The position numbers and the translations under genes are program-made. The notes below the pieces were generated by a model, which did no database searches, had not been told where the DNA came from, and was given only the letters and a program-made list of their open reading frames with translations. A stretch of 64,000 nt of DNA from Tyzzerella sp. (GTDB taxonomy: Bacteria; Bacillota; Clostridia; Lachnospirales; Lachnospiraceae), in the NCBI GenBank assembly GCA_017416155.1, contig JAFQDE010000015.1, forward strand, positions 86,004-150,003. Reading direction: 5' to 3'. Shown here piece by piece: positions 8,129-17,077 of the stretch. Each line of letters begins with the position of its first letter. The first letter of the stretch is position 1.

Positions 8129-8228
8129 TTTGGTGATTCGAGGTATATACGTCGATGTCAGATGTATGAAATAAGCATTTCTGTGAAAAAATAGATAGAT
8201 ACAAGTCTATTTTAAAGGAGAAACGATT

Positions 8229-9317
8229 ATGAAACGAGTATTGACAACGGTGATGTGCTTTTTTTTGGCTGCGACGTTGCTCGCAGGTTGCAGAGCAAGA
8301 CAAAATAATACAGAAGCGGGGATGAAGATTGCGATTGTAAGTTCTCCTTCCGGAGTAGATGATGGGAGTTTCAACGAGAACATTTACAATGGCATTCTTT
8401 CATTTGTGAAAGAGAATCCGGAGGCAAGTGTCATCCCAATCAGAGAGGAAACTGGTAATGCATCTGCTGCAGTTCAAACTGTTGCTGATATTGTAGCTGA
8501 CTATGATGTCATTGTTTGCTGTGGATATCAGTTTACAGGCATCGGAGCCTTGGCGAGAGAAAACCCTAACGTAAAGTTTATCCTTGTAGACTCAAATCCA
8601 TCAGATGAGAGTGGGAAAGAGATTACAAATGGAGTGGACAATATCTATGCAATGACGTTTCGTGAGGAGGAGGCGGGTTTCCTTGCAGGTTTAACAGCGG
8701 CGTTGGAGACAAAAACAGGGAAGGTTGCTGTGGTAAATGGAATTGCATTTCCGTCAAATGTGAATTATCAACAGGGGTTTGAAACCGGCGTAAACTATGC
8801 GAATCATCAGTACAGCACGAAGACACAACTCATAGAATTGGCGTCGTATGCAGGAATAGACAGTGCGGGTAAAAACGTGGGTGGAAACTATATTGGTAAC
8901 TTTTCGGATGAGGCAACCGGGAAAGTAGTAGGAAAGGCACTGATTGACAAAGGTGTGGACATTCTATTTGTGGCAGCCGGTGCTTCGGGCAATGGTGTAC
9001 TTACAGCGGCAAAGGAAGCAAAAAATGTGTTTTGCATCGGAAGTGATGTTGATCAGTATGATAATGGTGCAAATGGAAGCCAAAATGTGATGCTGACCTC
9101 TGTGTTGAAGGTGATGGACATGAATGTAAAGAAGCAGTTGGATGCAATCAAAGAGGGGAGTTTCCAAGGAGGAAATTATCTGCTTGGCGTAGAGACGGAT
9201 TCTGCAGGATTTGTAAGCGAAGAGAATAGACAGCAATTATCTGACAGCACAATTGCAAAGCTGAATGACGCATTGGAGCAAATGAAATCCGGTGATATTG
9301 TTCCGTCAGGGAGATGA
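8229..9317 (+). CDS. BMP/PnrA-family nucleoside-binding lipoprotein of an ABC transporter
   Basis: A 362-residue substrate-binding lipoprotein. The signal peptide (residues 1-20) ends in the lipobox LLAGC with lipidated Cys21. The mature part has the BMP fold signatures GSFNENIYNGI near residue 48, the VDSNPSDES stretch and FVAAGASGNGVL near 245. BMP/PnrA proteins bind purine nucleosides at the outer face of the membrane. The start is supported by AAAGGAGAAACG. It is followed after 3 nt by its ATPase and then two permeases, the complete NupNOPQ-like layout, just downstream of the nucleoside phosphorylase. Confidence 0.9.
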   Translation: MKRVLTTVMCFFLAATLLAGCRARQNNTEAGMKIAIVSSPSGVDDGSFNENIYNGILSFVKENPEASVIPIREETGNASAAVQTVADIVADYDVIVCCGYQFTGIGALARENPNVKFILVDSNPSDESGKEITNGVDNIYAMTFREEEAGFLAGLTAALETKTGKVAVVNGIAFPSNVNYQQGFETGVNYANHQYSTKTQLIELASYAGIDSAGKNVGGNYIGNFSDEATGKVVGKALIDKGVDILFVAAGASGNGVLTAAKEAKNVFCIGSDVDQYDNGANGSQNVMLTSVLKVMDMNVKKQLDAIKEGSFQGGNYLLGVETDSAGFVSEENRQQLSDSTIAKLNDALEQMKSGDIVPSGR

Positions 9318-9320
9318 AAT

Positions 9321-10853
9321 ATGTCAGAATATATTGTCGAGATGAGAAATATAACAAAACGTTTTCCGGGAATTGTTGCAAACGATGATGTGACCATTCA
9401 GATAAAAAAGGGAGAGGTCTATGCACTCCTCGGTGAAAATGGTGCAGGGAAATCCACGCTTATGAGTATGCTGTTTGGGATGTATGAACCTGATGTGGGA
9501 GAAATTTATGTGAGAGGAAATCGAGAAATCATTTCCTCTCCAAGTTATGCAACGAGTCTCTACATTGGAATGGTGCATCAGCATTTTAAATTAGTGTCTA
9601 ATTACACGATTGCAGAAAATATTATTATGGGAATAGAGCCGATGAAGCGATTTCTCGGTTTACTTCCATATGTAGATATTAAGTCGGCAAATGAAGAGAT
9701 AGCAAGGTTGTCCTCGGAGTACGGGTTAGAAGTAGATCCAACAAAGCGCATTTGTGATGTTCCCGTTTCTGTACAGCAGCGTGTCGAAATTTTAAAAATG
9801 CTCTATCGCGATGCGGACATCCTAATATTCGATGAGCCTACAGCAGTTCTGACACCGCAGGAAATTGAGTTTCTTCTCAAAATTATCGAAGGGTTAAAGA
9901 AGGCGGGGAAAACAGTGATTCTAATCACGCATAAGTTAGAAGAGATAAAAAAAGTGGCAGACCGCTGCGCAATTTTAAATAGAGGAAAAGTTATCGATGT
10001 GATGGATGTGAGAAACACCAGTACCGCAGAGATGGCGAGCAAGATGGTCGGACGGGAAATTTCATCAGAGAGAAAAAAAGCAGGTGCAAGGTATGGAGAG
10101 GAAGTTCTTGTTGTACAACATTTGACGGTGAAGGATGATAATGGATTCGATATTGTAAAAAATGTGTCATTATGTGTGCGACAGGGCGAGATTGTTGCAG
10201 TGGCAGGTGTTGCGGGAAACGGCCAAGTGGAGCTTGCAGATGCAATCGCAGGATTTAAGAAAGTATCATCTGGGAAAATTGTGTTAAATGGAAAGGAGAT
10301 TGCGAACAAAACGATACGAGGACGTATTCAGTCAGGAATTTCCTATATACCGGAGGATAGACAGAGTTATGGGCTTGTACTAGATTTTTCACTGGCTGAA
10401 AATCTAGTGTTGAAAAAATATAATCAAGAACCTTATGCAAGAAAAGGGATTCGCAATCAACAGGAAGTGGAACTGTTTTCTGAGCGTTTGCAAAAGAATT
10501 ACGATATTCGAAGTGCAAGGGGGAATCAGACAATCGTTCGTTCCATGAGTGGCGGTAATCAGCAGAAAGCGATTATCGCGCGTGAAGTGGAGCAGGATTC
10601 GTCCCTTATCATATTTGTGCAACCAACTCGTGGACTGGATGTTGGTGCCATTCACAACATCCATAATCAAATACTTGCGGAACGGGATAAGGGTAAGGCA
10701 ATTTTACTTGTTTCTTTGGAACTAGATGAAGTTATGGCACTTGCAGATACCATTGCTGTGATGTATAACGGACAGATTCTGACATGTGAAGATGCGACAT
10801 CCTTGTCAATAGATGAAGTGGGACAGTATATGATGGGGGTAGTAAATATATGA
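9321..10853 (+). CDS. ABC transporter ATPase, duplicated cassette (NupO/RbsA-like)
   Basis: A 510-residue protein with two fused ATP-binding cassettes. The N-terminal cassette has Walker A GENGAGKST near residue 37, signature VPVSVQQRVEILK and Walker B LIFDEPTAVLTPQE. The C-terminal cassette has a degenerate Walker A (GVAGNGQVEL) but a good signature RSMSGGNQQKAIIARE and the QPTRGLDVGA Walker B region. This asymmetry is typical of RbsA/NupO ATPases, in which only one site hydrolyses well. It energises uptake through the two permeases that follow, with ATGA overlap to the first. Confidence 0.92.
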   Translation: MSEYIVEMRNITKRFPGIVANDDVTIQIKKGEVYALLGENGAGKSTLMSMLFGMYEPDVGEIYVRGNREIISSPSYATSLYIGMVHQHFKLVSNYTIAENIIMGIEPMKRFLGLLPYVDIKSANEEIARLSSEYGLEVDPTKRICDVPVSVQQRVEILKMLYRDADILIFDEPTAVLTPQEIEFLLKIIEGLKKAGKTVILITHKLEEIKKVADRCAILNRGKVIDVMDVRNTSTAEMASKMVGREISSERKKAGARYGEEVLVVQHLTVKDDNGFDIVKNVSLCVRQGEIVAVAGVAGNGQVELADAIAGFKKVSSGKIVLNGKEIANKTIRGRIQSGISYIPEDRQSYGLVLDFSLAENLVLKKYNQEPYARKGIRNQQEVELFSERLQKNYDIRSARGNQTIVRSMSGGNQQKAIIAREVEQDSSLIIFVQPTRGLDVGAIHNIHNQILAERDKGKAILLVSLELDEVMALADTIAVMYNGQILTCEDATSLSIDEVGQYMMGVVNI

Positions 10854-11947
10854 AATGGGTAAAACAGTACGAAGAAACTATCATTCCGGTTATTGCACTA
10901 CTTCTCAGTTTAACAGTGGCCGGGATTGTCATCGCACTTTTAGGAAATAATCCGTTTGCAGTTTTTGCAAATTTGTTGCGAGGTTCCGGTATCTTGCCAA
11001 AACTTCGCTATGCCGGTGGAAAGAGTATGCTCACAGACTTATGCAGTTTCCTAAATTATTGGACTCCGATGATATTTGCGGCACTGGGGGTGGCTGTTGC
11101 GCTAAAGGCAGGACTGTTTAATATCGCCATCTCAGGACAAATGTTGGTCGCGGGCTTTACATCTTCCGTCATTGTCGGATACAGTTCAATTCAAAGTGTG
11201 ATTGCAAAACCACTTGTCCTCCTCATTTCTATCGTAGCAGGCGGGGCCGTGGGTGCCTTGATTGGCTGGCTGAAATATCGATTCAATATCAACGAGGTCG
11301 TATCTTCTATTATGCTAAACTACATTCTTCAGTATATTGTCGCATTTTTCATCAGCATGTATTATGTAGATCCAATATCCAGACAGTCACGGGCAGTCAG
11401 TGACGAATCACGGCTGACTCTTGCAAATGTAGAGTTTGGTGGATACAGATACGATATTCCGCTCGGCATGATAGTGGCACTTTTTGCTATCGCGGGGGTT
11501 CAATTTGTTTGCAAAAAGACTACCTTAGGATATGAACTCGGGGCGGTTGGCCTCAATCGAAAGGCTGCACGTTACGCAGGAATAAATGTTGGGAGGACGA
11601 TGCTCTTGGCAATGTTTATTTCCGGTGCATTAGCAGGTCTTGCAGGAGCAACCTACTATCTCGGTTACTTCGCATCTATACAGCCAAAGGTACTTGCTGC
11701 AATGGGGTACGATTCCATTGCGGTGGCACTTCTTGGAAACTCCAATCCAATTGGAATTCTATTTGCATCATTTTTAATCTCTGTCATTGGGAAGGGAAGT
11801 ACCTACATGAGTTCAACCTCTGGGTTGGATGCGGAGTTATCTTCTGTAATTATCAGTCTAATTTTGCTTTTTAGTGCATGCAAAGTATATATCAGACATA
11901 GTATCAATAAGGCAACAGATAAACGGAAAGCGAGGGTAGAGAAATGA
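10850..11947 (+). CDS. Nucleoside ABC transporter permease 1 (NupP-like)
   Basis: A 365-residue permease of the branched-chain/simple-sugar superfamily with about nine membrane segments. Family features include LFNIAISGQM near residue 87, NINEVVSSIMLNYI near 145 and the ISGALAGLAGATYYLG stretch near 255. It starts within the stop of the ATPase gene (ATGA overlap) and its own stop overlaps the next permease start the same way, so all four transporter genes are coupled. Confidence 0.9.
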   Translation: MKWVKQYEETIIPVIALLLSLTVAGIVIALLGNNPFAVFANLLRGSGILPKLRYAGGKSMLTDLCSFLNYWTPMIFAALGVAVALKAGLFNIAISGQMLVAGFTSSVIVGYSSIQSVIAKPLVLLISIVAGGAVGALIGWLKYRFNINEVVSSIMLNYILQYIVAFFISMYYVDPISRQSRAVSDESRLTLANVEFGGYRYDIPLGMIVALFAIAGVQFVCKKTTLGYELGAVGLNRKAARYAGINVGRTMLLAMFISGALAGLAGATYYLGYFASIQPKVLAAMGYDSIAVALLGNSNPIGILFASFLISVIGKGSTYMSSTSGLDAELSSVIISLILLFSACKVYIRHSINKATDKRKARVEK

Positions 11948-12873
11948 TTGAAAATATAATCGGTGAAGGGATGACATTTGCTCTGCCACTTTTTGTGATG
12001 GCAATCGGGGGAATCTATAGCGAGCGAAGTGGAATTACCAACCTTGCATTAGAAGGGTTGCAGGGTGTAGGTGCCTTTGTAGGTGCTCTCGCAGCAGTAC
12101 TTTTAGCACGAGTTTTTGGGGCTCAGTCGCAATTACCGTATTATGCGGCACTTCTGTTTGCCATGCTGGGAGGGACGCTTTATGCCTCGCTACATGCCCT
12201 CCTGTGCGTATATTTCAAGGCAAATCAAGTAATCAACGGTGTGGTTGTCAATATTCTTGCGATGGCACTCACTGCAGTGTTTACAAAAGGAATCAATCGT
12301 CGATTGTTTGGCACACCTTCGGATAAGTTTGTACTAGGGGTGTCTGAGAGGTGGTCCATATTGGAAAAAAGTGTCTATCCATTTGAGGTGATTATCGTTG
12401 TAGTGGCCATGATTTCATGGTATGTTTTATATCGGACAAAATATGGTCTTCGGCTTCGTGCCTGTGGTGATAATCCGCATGCGGTGGATGCGGCAGGGAT
12501 TGACGTGGCAAAAATACGCTTTACGGCAGTTCTTGTGTCCGGAGCACTATCAGGCCTTGCGGGTATCAGTTTTGCCTATTCCGTTTCTGCAAGCTTTTCT
12601 TCAGGAATCTATGTGGGATATGGATATCTTTCCATAGCAGCATTGATATTTGGGAACTGGAAAATTGTTCCGACACTGGTAGCATGTTTGGTTTTTGGAT
12701 TTGCCAAGTCAGGAGGCTATCAGCTCGTACAGGCAGCTGGTTTGCCGAGTAGTTATTCAGATCTTATTATGATACTTCCTTATGTTCTGACATTGCTACT
12801 TTTGGTGTTTTTCTCAAAACACAATCATGCACCGCGAGCCTTGGGGGAAATCTATGACAAAGGGAAAAGATAA
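11944..12873 (+). CDS. Nucleoside ABC transporter permease 2 (NupQ-like)
   Basis: A 309-residue permease with about eight membrane segments, shorter than its partner as in other BMP-family systems. Visible family features are GIYSERSGITNLALEG near the N terminus, KANQVINGVVVNILAM near residue 95 and VSGALSGLAGISFAY near 200. It pairs with the preceding permease to form the membrane channel. The downstream gene glmS starts only 24 nt later with no terminator or promoter between, so the transporter and glmS are probably co-transcribed. Confidence 0.9.
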   Translation: MIENIIGEGMTFALPLFVMAIGGIYSERSGITNLALEGLQGVGAFVGALAAVLLARVFGAQSQLPYYAALLFAMLGGTLYASLHALLCVYFKANQVINGVVVNILAMALTAVFTKGINRRLFGTPSDKFVLGVSERWSILEKSVYPFEVIIVVVAMISWYVLYRTKYGLRLRACGDNPHAVDAAGIDVAKIRFTAVLVSGALSGLAGISFAYSVSASFSSGIYVGYGYLSIAALIFGNWKIVPTLVACLVFGFAKSGGYQLVQAAGLPSSYSDLIMILPYVLTLLLLVFFSKHNHAPRALGEIYDKGKR

Positions 12874-12897
12874 ATAAATGAAAGTTGAGGAATTCAT

Positions 12898-14718
12898 ATG
12901 TGTGGAATTGTAGGTTATACAGGGGCAAAAGCAGCGGGTGAACTTTTGCTTGGTTCATTGGAATTATTAGAACATAGAGGTTACGACAGTGTTGGTATCG
13001 CTTGCAGAGACAGCGAGACTGATGAGATTTGTATCCAAAAATGTGTGGGAAGAGTGCGCGATTTAAAAATGGTGTGCGAGGCGAATCCGGTACATTCTAC
13101 TTGCGGTATCGGGCACACCAGATGGGCGACTCATGGGGGCGTATACGAGAAAAATGCCCATCCTCATCAATGCGGGAAAGTGACAATAGTTCATAATGGT
13201 ATTGTGGAAAACTATCGCGAACTAATCGAGGATTACAATTTACAGGGCGTACTTCGCTCAGAGACGGACACGGAGGTCGTTGCTGCTCTCATGGACGTGT
13301 ATTATGAAGGAGATGCAGAAACAACTATCAAGAAGGTGGTCCGCAAACTAAGGGGAACCTTTGCGCTTGTTATGATGTTTGAAGATAAGCCTGGGGTTAT
13401 CTATGCCATTCGTAACGTCAGTCCAATTGTTGTTGCAAAATGTGAAGATGGTATGATGCTTGCATCGGATTTGACTGCTCTCGGAAATTTTACAAAAGAA
13501 TATTTTGTTATGCCGGAATACTCCATCTTAAAGTTGGAACCAAATACAATGAGTATAAAGGATATGGACGGCAACGAAGTGGAACCTGAGATGTTGAAAT
13601 TAGATTGGAAAGTAAGTGAACTCGGAAAGAACGGATATCCATTCTACATGGAAAAAGAGATTATGGAGCAGCCAAATGCATTCTACGAGACAATCAAAAC
13701 CAGAATTGATAAAGGACTGCCGAACCTTTTGGGCGATGGTGTTCCGGACAGTCTTTTGACAGATTGTAAGAGAATCTGCATTGTCGCATGTGGAACGGCA
13801 ATGCATGTAGGACTTGTTACGCAGGCATTGGTAAAATCCGTTCTTCAGATGCATATTGATGTAGAACTGGCATCAGAGTATATGTATTCTGATCCGGTTA
13901 TTGACCAAGATACGTTGGTAATTGCGGTATCACAATCTGGCGAGACAGTAGATACCTTGGAAGCTGTTAAATATGCCAAAGCACGTGGGGCAAAATGTAT
14001 GGCCGTTTTAAATGTGCGTGGTTCTTCTATCTCGAGAGTGTGCGATTATGTACTTTATACGGAGGCAGGACCTGAGATTGCAGTTGCCAGTACAAAGGCA
14101 TATACGACTCAATTGGCTGTCATGTTTATGTTAATTGCAAAGATGGCACAGCTTCGCGGAGTTATGACAGAAGAGGAAGTAAAGACATATATTGCGGAGC
14201 TCCAAAAAGTTCCGGAAAAAATGAAAGCTATTCTTGACAGAAGAAGTGAAATCCATGTGATTGCCAAAGAAGTATTAGAATCCAAAGACTTGTTCATGAT
14301 TGGTAGAGGTATGGATTATTCCATTTTGTTGGAAGGTTCTTTAAAACTGAAAGAAGTTTCTTATATTCATTCTGAGGCATATGCTTCCGGTGAGTTAAAA
14401 CACGGTCCGATTGCACTTATTACAGAGGGGATTCCTGTAGTGGCACTTGTGACACAGAGAAAAATCATGTCAAAAGAATTGTCTAACATCAAGGAAGTAA
14501 AAGCGCGTGGTGCAAATGTTGTCCTCTTCATTAAAGAAGAGTTAGGAGCACAGCTCAAAGAAGACTATAACGTAGTGATGCTTCCAAATTTGGAAGATAA
14601 ATTTATGGTATTTCCTGCGGTTGTAGCATTGCAATTGTTGGCGTACTATGTGTCTTCAGATAAAGGATTTGACGTGGATAAGCCAAGAAATCTCGCGAAA
14701 GTAGTAACGGTGGAATAA
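12898..14718 (+). CDS. glmS: Glutamine--fructose-6-phosphate aminotransferase (isomerizing)
   Basis: A 606-residue enzyme that makes glucosamine 6-phosphate from fructose 6-phosphate and glutamine, the first step toward UDP-GlcNAc and peptidoglycan. The N-terminal glutaminase domain begins with the catalytic Cys2 (MCGIVGYTG); ELLEHRGYDS and GIGHTRWATHG follow. Two SIS sugar-binding domains lie at about 285-600, with ISQSGET-type AVSQSGETVDT near 340 and ending KPRNLAKVVTVE. Many Firmicutes control glmS with a self-cleaving ribozyme in the leader; here only 24 nt separate it from the transporter gene, so that ribozyme is absent. GAGGAATTC supplies the ribosome-binding site. Confidence 0.96.
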   Translation: MCGIVGYTGAKAAGELLLGSLELLEHRGYDSVGIACRDSETDEICIQKCVGRVRDLKMVCEANPVHSTCGIGHTRWATHGGVYEKNAHPHQCGKVTIVHNGIVENYRELIEDYNLQGVLRSETDTEVVAALMDVYYEGDAETTIKKVVRKLRGTFALVMMFEDKPGVIYAIRNVSPIVVAKCEDGMMLASDLTALGNFTKEYFVMPEYSILKLEPNTMSIKDMDGNEVEPEMLKLDWKVSELGKNGYPFYMEKEIMEQPNAFYETIKTRIDKGLPNLLGDGVPDSLLTDCKRICIVACGTAMHVGLVTQALVKSVLQMHIDVELASEYMYSDPVIDQDTLVIAVSQSGETVDTLEAVKYAKARGAKCMAVLNVRGSSISRVCDYVLYTEAGPEIAVASTKAYTTQLAVMFMLIAKMAQLRGVMTEEEVKTYIAELQKVPEKMKAILDRRSEIHVIAKEVLESKDLFMIGRGMDYSILLEGSLKLKEVSYIHSEAYASGELKHGPIALITEGIPVVALVTQRKIMSKELSNIKEVKARGANVVLFIKEELGAQLKEDYNVVMLPNLEDKFMVFPAVVALQLLAYYVSSDKGFDVDKPRNLAKVVTVE

Positions 14719-14755
14719 AAAGTCAGAAAATTTAAAAATATTTTTAAAAAATGTA

Positions 14756-14783
14756 TTGACAAATGAAAATATAGTGTTATAAT
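14756..14783 (+). promoter_or_regulatory. Strong sigma-A promoter of a short transcription unit
   Basis: Perfect consensus TTGACA (14756-14761) and TATAAT (14778-14783) with a 16-nt spacer, in an A/T-rich context with A-tracts just upstream. It is among the best promoters in the window, yet no normal gene follows. Confidence 0.75.
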
Positions 14784-14789
14784 GACAGT

Positions 14790-14962
14790 AAGAAAAGAAC
14801 AAAAGAGAAAAGAAAACAGAAAAAATAAATATAAGGAGGACGGACCACCAAAAGCGTAAATGAAAAATCAAAAGTCTAGTTATAAAAGGAGATACGAAAA
14901 ATGATTGAACCAACAAATTAAAAAGGAGTATCAATTGTAAAGAAAATTGATACTCCTTTTTT
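14790..14962 (+). ncRNA. Candidate small transcript with minute ORFs (unknown)
   Basis: A unit of about 170 nt bounded by the strong promoter at 14756 and the terminator at 14920-14962. The 5' part is nearly pure A/G. AAGGAGG lies at 14833-14839. A 14-codon frame starts with ATG at 14860, 20 nt downstream of that site, and its TGA overlaps a second ATG at 14901. The second start is preceded at ideal distance by AGGAGA and encodes MIEPTN. A third AAAAGGAG lies in the terminator stem. It could be a regulatory RNA, a leader-peptide unit or the relic of a lost gene. I do not recognise it as a known RNA family. Confidence 0.4.
14920..14962 (+). terminator. Rho-independent terminator of the short transcript
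   Basis: A perfect 17-bp stem (14920-14936 with 14945-14961), an 8-nt loop and a T run. It ends 3 nt before the 3' end of the oppositely oriented tRNA-Leu gene. Confidence 0.85.
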
Positions 14963-14965
14963 AAT

Positions 14966-15048
14966 GCGGATAACAGGACTTGAACCTGCACCGAGAAACC
15001 CCGACTAGAACCTGAATCTAGCGCGTCTGCCTATTCCGCCATATCCGC
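14966..15048 (-). tRNA. tRNA-Leu (anticodon CAG)
   Basis: An 83-nt cloverleaf on the minus strand: acceptor GCGGATA paired with TATCCGC, anticodon arm CTAGA-TTCAGGT-TCTAG giving CAG, a long class II variable arm and a T arm with GGTTCAAGTCC. CCA is not encoded. Confidence 0.95.
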
Positions 15049-15059
15049 TGACAAAACGT

Positions 15060-15088
15060 ATTCTATCATAAAAAAGTGTGTATCGCAA
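15060..15088 (-). promoter_or_regulatory. Promoter of tRNA-Leu
   Basis: On the minus strand, TTGCGA at 15088-15083, a 17-nt spacer and TAGAAT at 15065-15060, 11 nt upstream of the tRNA. Confidence 0.6.
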
Positions 15089-15154
15089 GTAGAAAATATG
15101 TTAATATAATAAAGGACAACATTTTTAAAGGGAGCTTTTTATTATAAAAAATTT

Positions 15155-16186
15155 ATGAATGAGAAGTTAAAATACAAATTAGGAAATACAATCTTATTAT
15201 CGGCGAAAATAGGTATTGGTGCGAGTGTTGCAATCTACATCGCAGAGCTCTTGGACCTTCAGTACGCAACGTCAGCAGGAATTATAACATTACTTACGCT
15301 TATAACAACAAGGTGGGGAACATTCCGGTTATCAGTTCAACGCCTTCTTACTTATATAGCCAGTGTAATTATCTGCTGGCTGGTGTTTAGTATTGTTCCG
15401 AGTATGTGGATTGAGTATGGTATATTTTTATTTTTAGTTGTACTGATGACAGAGTGGCTTGGATGGAAAAGTACGCTCTCAGTCAATGCAGTCATTGGGA
15501 CTCATTTTTTGACAACACAAGATTTTTCAATGAAGTTTGCGATCAACGAATTATTGCTCGTTGTTATAGGTATATCAATAGCGATTATTTTAAATTTGTT
15601 CCATATTAACAGTACGCATGAAAATGGAATTATTCACAGCATGCGACATGTGGAGCATGAAATGAAGAAAATTCTCGAAGAAGTGGCCGGATATTTGCTG
15701 CAGCAATCTGCCGGAGTACGCGCATGGGATGATGTGATTAAATTGGAAAAGGAATTAGAGGAATATGTGGAGCTTGCCTCGGAATATCATCATAATACAT
15801 TCCAAACGCATCAAGATTACTATGTGGCATATTTTGAGATGCGCATGAGACAGTGTGGTGCACTCCACAATCTACATTCTGAAATGAGGCGTATGCAACA
15901 GATGCCAAAGCAGGCGCACATTGTTGCTGATTTTATCATGGATATTACGCAGTATGTGACAGAGATGAATGATCCGAAGAAACAGATTGAACAATTGGAA
16001 AGGATATTGGAACATTTAAGAAATGAACCATTGCCAGAGACACATGAGGAATTTGAAGCGAGAGCAGAACTTTATCATGTGCTTATGGATTTGGAAGAGT
16101 TTCTTTTATATAAGAAGCGATTTGTGGAAGAGATTGATGAGACACAGTTTCGTGTATATTGGAAGCGGGAGATAGAGGGGAAATAA
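15155..16186 (+). CDS. Aromatic acid exporter family (DUF939-type) membrane protein
   Basis: A 343-residue protein. The N-terminal half (about 10-150) has four to five membrane segments including ATSAGIITLLTLITTRWGT, typical of the ArAE/FusC-like family. The C-terminal half is soluble, strongly helical and charged. The substrate is unknown. The ATG at 15155 has no close Shine-Dalgarno (GGGAG lies about 22 nt upstream) and no alternative start exists in frame before it. Its end is convergent with sdaAA, only 6 nt apart, and one hairpin covers both stops. Confidence 0.75.
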   Translation: MNEKLKYKLGNTILLSAKIGIGASVAIYIAELLDLQYATSAGIITLLTLITTRWGTFRLSVQRLLTYIASVIICWLVFSIVPSMWIEYGIFLFLVVLMTEWLGWKSTLSVNAVIGTHFLTTQDFSMKFAINELLLVVIGISIAIILNLFHINSTHENGIIHSMRHVEHEMKKILEEVAGYLLQQSAGVRAWDDVIKLEKELEEYVELASEYHHNTFQTHQDYYVAYFEMRMRQCGALHNLHSEMRRMQQMPKQAHIVADFIMDITQYVTEMNDPKKQIEQLERILEHLRNEPLPETHEEFEARAELYHVLMDLEEFLLYKKRFVEEIDETQFRVYWKREIEGK

Positions 16187-16196
16187 GCCCCTCTAT
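16172..16196. terminator. Bidirectional hairpin spanning both convergent stop codons
   Basis: A perfect 9-bp GC-rich stem (16172-16180 with 16188-16196) with a 7-nt loop. It contains the TAA of the exporter-like gene and the TAG of sdaAA. The T tract is short in both directions. Confidence 0.5.
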
Positions 16197-17065
16197 TTAC
16201 ATATATTACATCCCAGATTACATCCGGTCGGAGTTCCGGCACATCCTCCCATCGCTGTTTCACGTAATTCAAAAGGGAGACTTCTTCCGACGCGAAGCAT
16301 GGCATCGGCTATCTCGTCAAATGGGATATGATGTTTGACACCGCTTAGCACGAGTTCGGCTGAGGTAATGGCATTAGCTACACCGATGGCATTTCTGCTT
16401 TGGCATGGTGATTCCACAAGTCCTGCAATCGGATCACATACTAAACCGAGAAGGTTAGATAGTGCGAAGCTTGCAGCATCCAGACACATTTCCGGAGTAC
16501 CACCCATAATCTCTACAATGGCACTTGCAGCCATAGCACTTGCAGAACCAACTTCTGCCTGACATCCGGCTTCGGCACCAGATACAGAAGCATTTTTCAT
16601 CAGAAGGTAGCCGATGGCACTTGCATTTACAAGTCCTTTGCATAGCGATTCATCATTTATATTGTGTTCGTCTGCGAGAGCAAGAAGCACACCCGGAACA
16701 ACACCGGAAGAACCGGCAGTCGGGGCTGCTACGATAAGTCCCATGGACGCGTTGACTTCTAATACCGCCATACTGTACGCGATTGCTTTGGATAGCATAG
16801 TTCCTGTCACACACTCTGCAGTTTTTCCGTGATCGGAGACCTGTTTTGCCTCGCCGCCAATCAGTCCTCCGATAGATTTCCCGGGATTTTCGAGTGGCTT
16901 TGTTGCAGACTGTTTCATAATAGACAGAACTTTCTTTAATTTCTCATCAACTTTTTCTATCGTAAGGGAGCCTGTAGTAGTCTCTCTCAGTTTCATAATG
17001 TCAGAGATAGGAGCGTTCATTTCCTGACATTTCTTTAATAAATCTTTTCCATTATAAAAATCCAT
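16193..17065 (-). CDS. sdaAA: L-serine dehydratase, iron-sulfur-dependent, alpha subunit
   Basis: A 290-residue subunit of the [4Fe-4S] enzyme that deaminates L-serine to pyruvate and ammonia, an oxygen-sensitive reaction typical of anaerobes. Cluster cysteines are visible in GLVCDPIAGLVESPCQSR near residue 185-200 and in the C-terminal MGGCAGTPTGCNLGCNICK. The Gly/Ser-rich substrate loop is APTAGSSGVVPG near 115. It lies 12 nt downstream of the beta subunit gene in the same orientation, so the two-chain Clostridium/Bacillus arrangement is complete. Confidence 0.95.
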   Translation of the reverse strand: MDFYNGKDLLKKCQEMNAPISDIMKLRETTTGSLTIEKVDEKLKKVLSIMKQSATKPLENPGKSIGGLIGGEAKQVSDHGKTAECVTGTMLSKAIAYSMAVLEVNASMGLIVAAPTAGSSGVVPGVLLALADEHNINDESLCKGLVNASAIGYLLMKNASVSGAEAGCQAEVGSASAMAASAIVEIMGGTPEMCLDAASFALSNLLGLVCDPIAGLVESPCQSRNAIGVANAITSAELVLSGVKHHIPFDEIADAMLRVGRSLPFELRETAMGGCAGTPTGCNLGCNICK

Positions 17066-17077
17066 ATAGGTATCCTC

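Noticed and set aside
8129-8228. Purine riboswitch upstream of the nucleoside-binding lipoprotein
   Set aside because: The conserved purine aptamer loops are not recognisable in this stretch.
12874-12897. glmS ribozyme upstream of glmS
   Set aside because: Only 24 nt are available and no ribozyme core sequence is visible.
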